The translations under genes and the position numbers were made by a program. A stretch of DNA of 6,699 bases from Actinomycetota bacterium. GTDB lineage: Bacteria; Actinomycetota; Thermoleophilia; Solirubrobacterales; Solirubrobacteraceae. The DNA lies in the NCBI GenBank assembly GCA_005788585.1, contig SYBY01000440.1, forward strand, positions 1 through 6,699, written 5' to 3'. This document shows, piece after piece, positions 5,880-6,699 of the stretch (within the stretch, counting starts at the first letter, position 1; each line of letters opens with the position of its first letter). Under the pieces are notes generated by a model. The model did no database searches, was not told where the DNA came from, and saw nothing but the letters and a program-made list of their open reading frames with translations.

Positions 5880-6677
5880 TCACACGGCCGCGAGGAACCC
5901 GAGCACCCGCGGCACCACGGTCTCCGGTGCCTCGAGGATCGGGCTGTGCCCGATGCCCGGCAGGCGGAGCAGCTCCGCCCGCGGCAGACCCGCGACGACC
6001 TCATCGGCCCAGGCCGGCGGCCTCGCGATGTCCTCCTCGCCGGAGACGACGAGGACCGGCACGTCGATCGCGGGCAGCAGGTCGACGACGCTCGGCCGCT
6101 CGACGACTCCGCGGATCGCCGGCGCGAGCGCCGGCGGCAGCGCGGCGATCTGCCGCCCCCAGTGCTCGACGATGCCGGCCCGTTCCGGGTTCGCGCGGGT
6201 CGTCGCGCCGAACATGATCTGCATCGTCGTCTCGTAGAGCTCGCCGGCGAAGCCGTTCCTGGCCACCTCGTCAGCGATCGGCCGGAAGGCGTCGAGGTTC
6301 TCCTGCGGTTCGTCGCGCGCCGACGAACCGAGCAGCACCATCGCGGCGACCGCATCCGGGCGCCGGGCGGCGAGGCGGATGGCGACATCGCCGCCCATCG
6401 ACTGCGCAACGACGGAGACGCGGTCCAGCGCGAGATGGTCGAGCACCGCCTCGACGTCGTCGGCGCACGTCTCCATGTCGACGATCTCCCCGTCCGCCGG
6501 AGCGCTGCGGCCCTGGCCGCGGAAGTCCGGGCGCACGACCCGGAACGTCCCGGCCGCCGCGGCGGCGAGGCCGTCGAACATGCGGCCGTCGAGGAAGAGC
6601 GAGTGCAGGCAGAGCAGGGTCGGCAGGCCCGCCTCCCCGGTGTCCTCGACGAACAGATCCAGCTGCTGCGTTGCCAT
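5880..6677 (-). CDS. Alpha/beta-fold hydrolase
   Basis: This 265-residue single-domain cytoplasmic alpha/beta hydrolase is of the lactonase/esterase type. The likely catalytic triad is visible: nucleophile S93 in the elbow AQSMGG (91-96), acid D216 in VSGEEDIARPP (211-221) and H244 in GIGHSPILEAPE (241-252). DFRGQGRS (51-58) matches the conserved D-RG-G-S stretch of the family. The oxyanion region reads LHSLFLDGRMFD (24-35), with His-Ser where many relatives have His-Gly. The fold resembles 3-oxoadipate enol-lactonase-like proteins, but no pathway genes are nearby, so the substrate is unknown. The ATG at 6677 is supported by a good Shine-Dalgarno just upstream. The stop TCA/TGA directly abuts the stop of the GT2 gene. 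It might modify the surface glycan, for instance as a deacylase, but a cytoplasmic housekeeping or catabolic role is at least as likely. Confidence 0.93.
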   Translation of the reverse strand: MATQQLDLFVEDTGEAGLPTLLCLHSLFLDGRMFDGLAAAAAGTFRVVRPDFRGQGRSAPADGEIVDMETCADDVEAVLDHLALDRVSVVAQSMGGDVAIRLAARRPDAVAAMVLLGSSARDEPQENLDAFRPIADEVARNGFAGELYETTMQIMFGATTRANPERAGIVEHWGRQIAALPPALAPAIRGVVERPSVVDLLPAIDVPVLVVSGEEDIARPPAWADEVVAGLPRAELLRLPGIGHSPILEAPETVVPRVLGFLAAV

Positions 6678-6682
6678 GCGCG

Positions 6683-6687
6683 ACCTC
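6683..6687 (-). promoter_or_regulatory. Ribosome binding site of the alpha/beta hydrolase
   Basis: On the minus strand GAGGT lies five bases before the ATG at 6677. It is the clearest Shine-Dalgarno sequence in the window and fixes the start of that gene. The other genes start with weak or no Shine-Dalgarno. Confidence 0.75.
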
Positions 6688-6699
6688 GCTTCTCGGGGA

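Noticed and set aside
1..6699. Defence system, toxin-antitoxin pair, CRISPR, mobile element or structured RNA hidden in the window.
   Set aside because: Coding density is near complete, every gene matches a metabolic family, and I saw no direct-repeat arrays, terminal inverted repeats, recombinase motifs or tRNA-like cloverleaf.

Overview
The window is very GC-rich and almost entirely coding. Codons strongly prefer G or C in the third position and GTG starts are common, which points to a high-GC bacterium, most likely an actinobacterium in the broad sense. The mix of GT4 and GT2 glycosyltransferases with a secreted clan-A glycosidase resembles soil lineages such as Thermoleophilia/Solirubrobacterales, but that placement rests on general resemblance and no marker gene is present. 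I see no tRNA, rRNA, CRISPR array, insertion sequence, attachment site or origin.

Layout, left to right: (1) the C-terminal part of a polytopic membrane protein, probably a GT-C-type glycosyltransferase (+, cut by the window edge); (2) msrB, methionine-R-sulfoxide reductase (+), overlapping gene 1 by ATGA; (3) a GT4 glycosyltransferase (-) whose 3' end overlaps msrB by 41 bp; (4) a secreted clan-A (GH39/GH5-like) glycoside hydrolase (+); (5) a second GT4 glycosyltransferase (-), overlapping gene 4 tail to tail by 13 bp; (6) a GT2 rhamnosyltransferase-like enzyme (+), divergent from gene 5 across only 29 bp; (7) an alpha/beta hydrolase (-) whose stop codon abuts that of gene 6.

Four, probably five, of the seven genes handle sugars. 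The simplest reading is part of a cell-surface or extracellular polysaccharide locus. Three cytoplasmic glycosyltransferases would build a lipid-linked repeat unit, the membrane GT-C-like protein would add or transfer sugars from a lipid donor at the membrane, and the exported glycosidase would trim or release polymer outside. MsrB (oxidative protein repair) and the alpha/beta hydrolase look like housekeeping or accessory neighbours. Their cofactors, acceptors and substrates cannot be read from sequence.

The most distinctive property is architecture. From msrB onward each gene is on the opposite strand to the one before, and the junctions are overlaps, abutting stops or very short divergent gaps, so this is not a normal collinear polysaccharide operon. 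I found no convincing sign of a new defence system, mobile element or RNA element; most of the window is recognisable metabolism.
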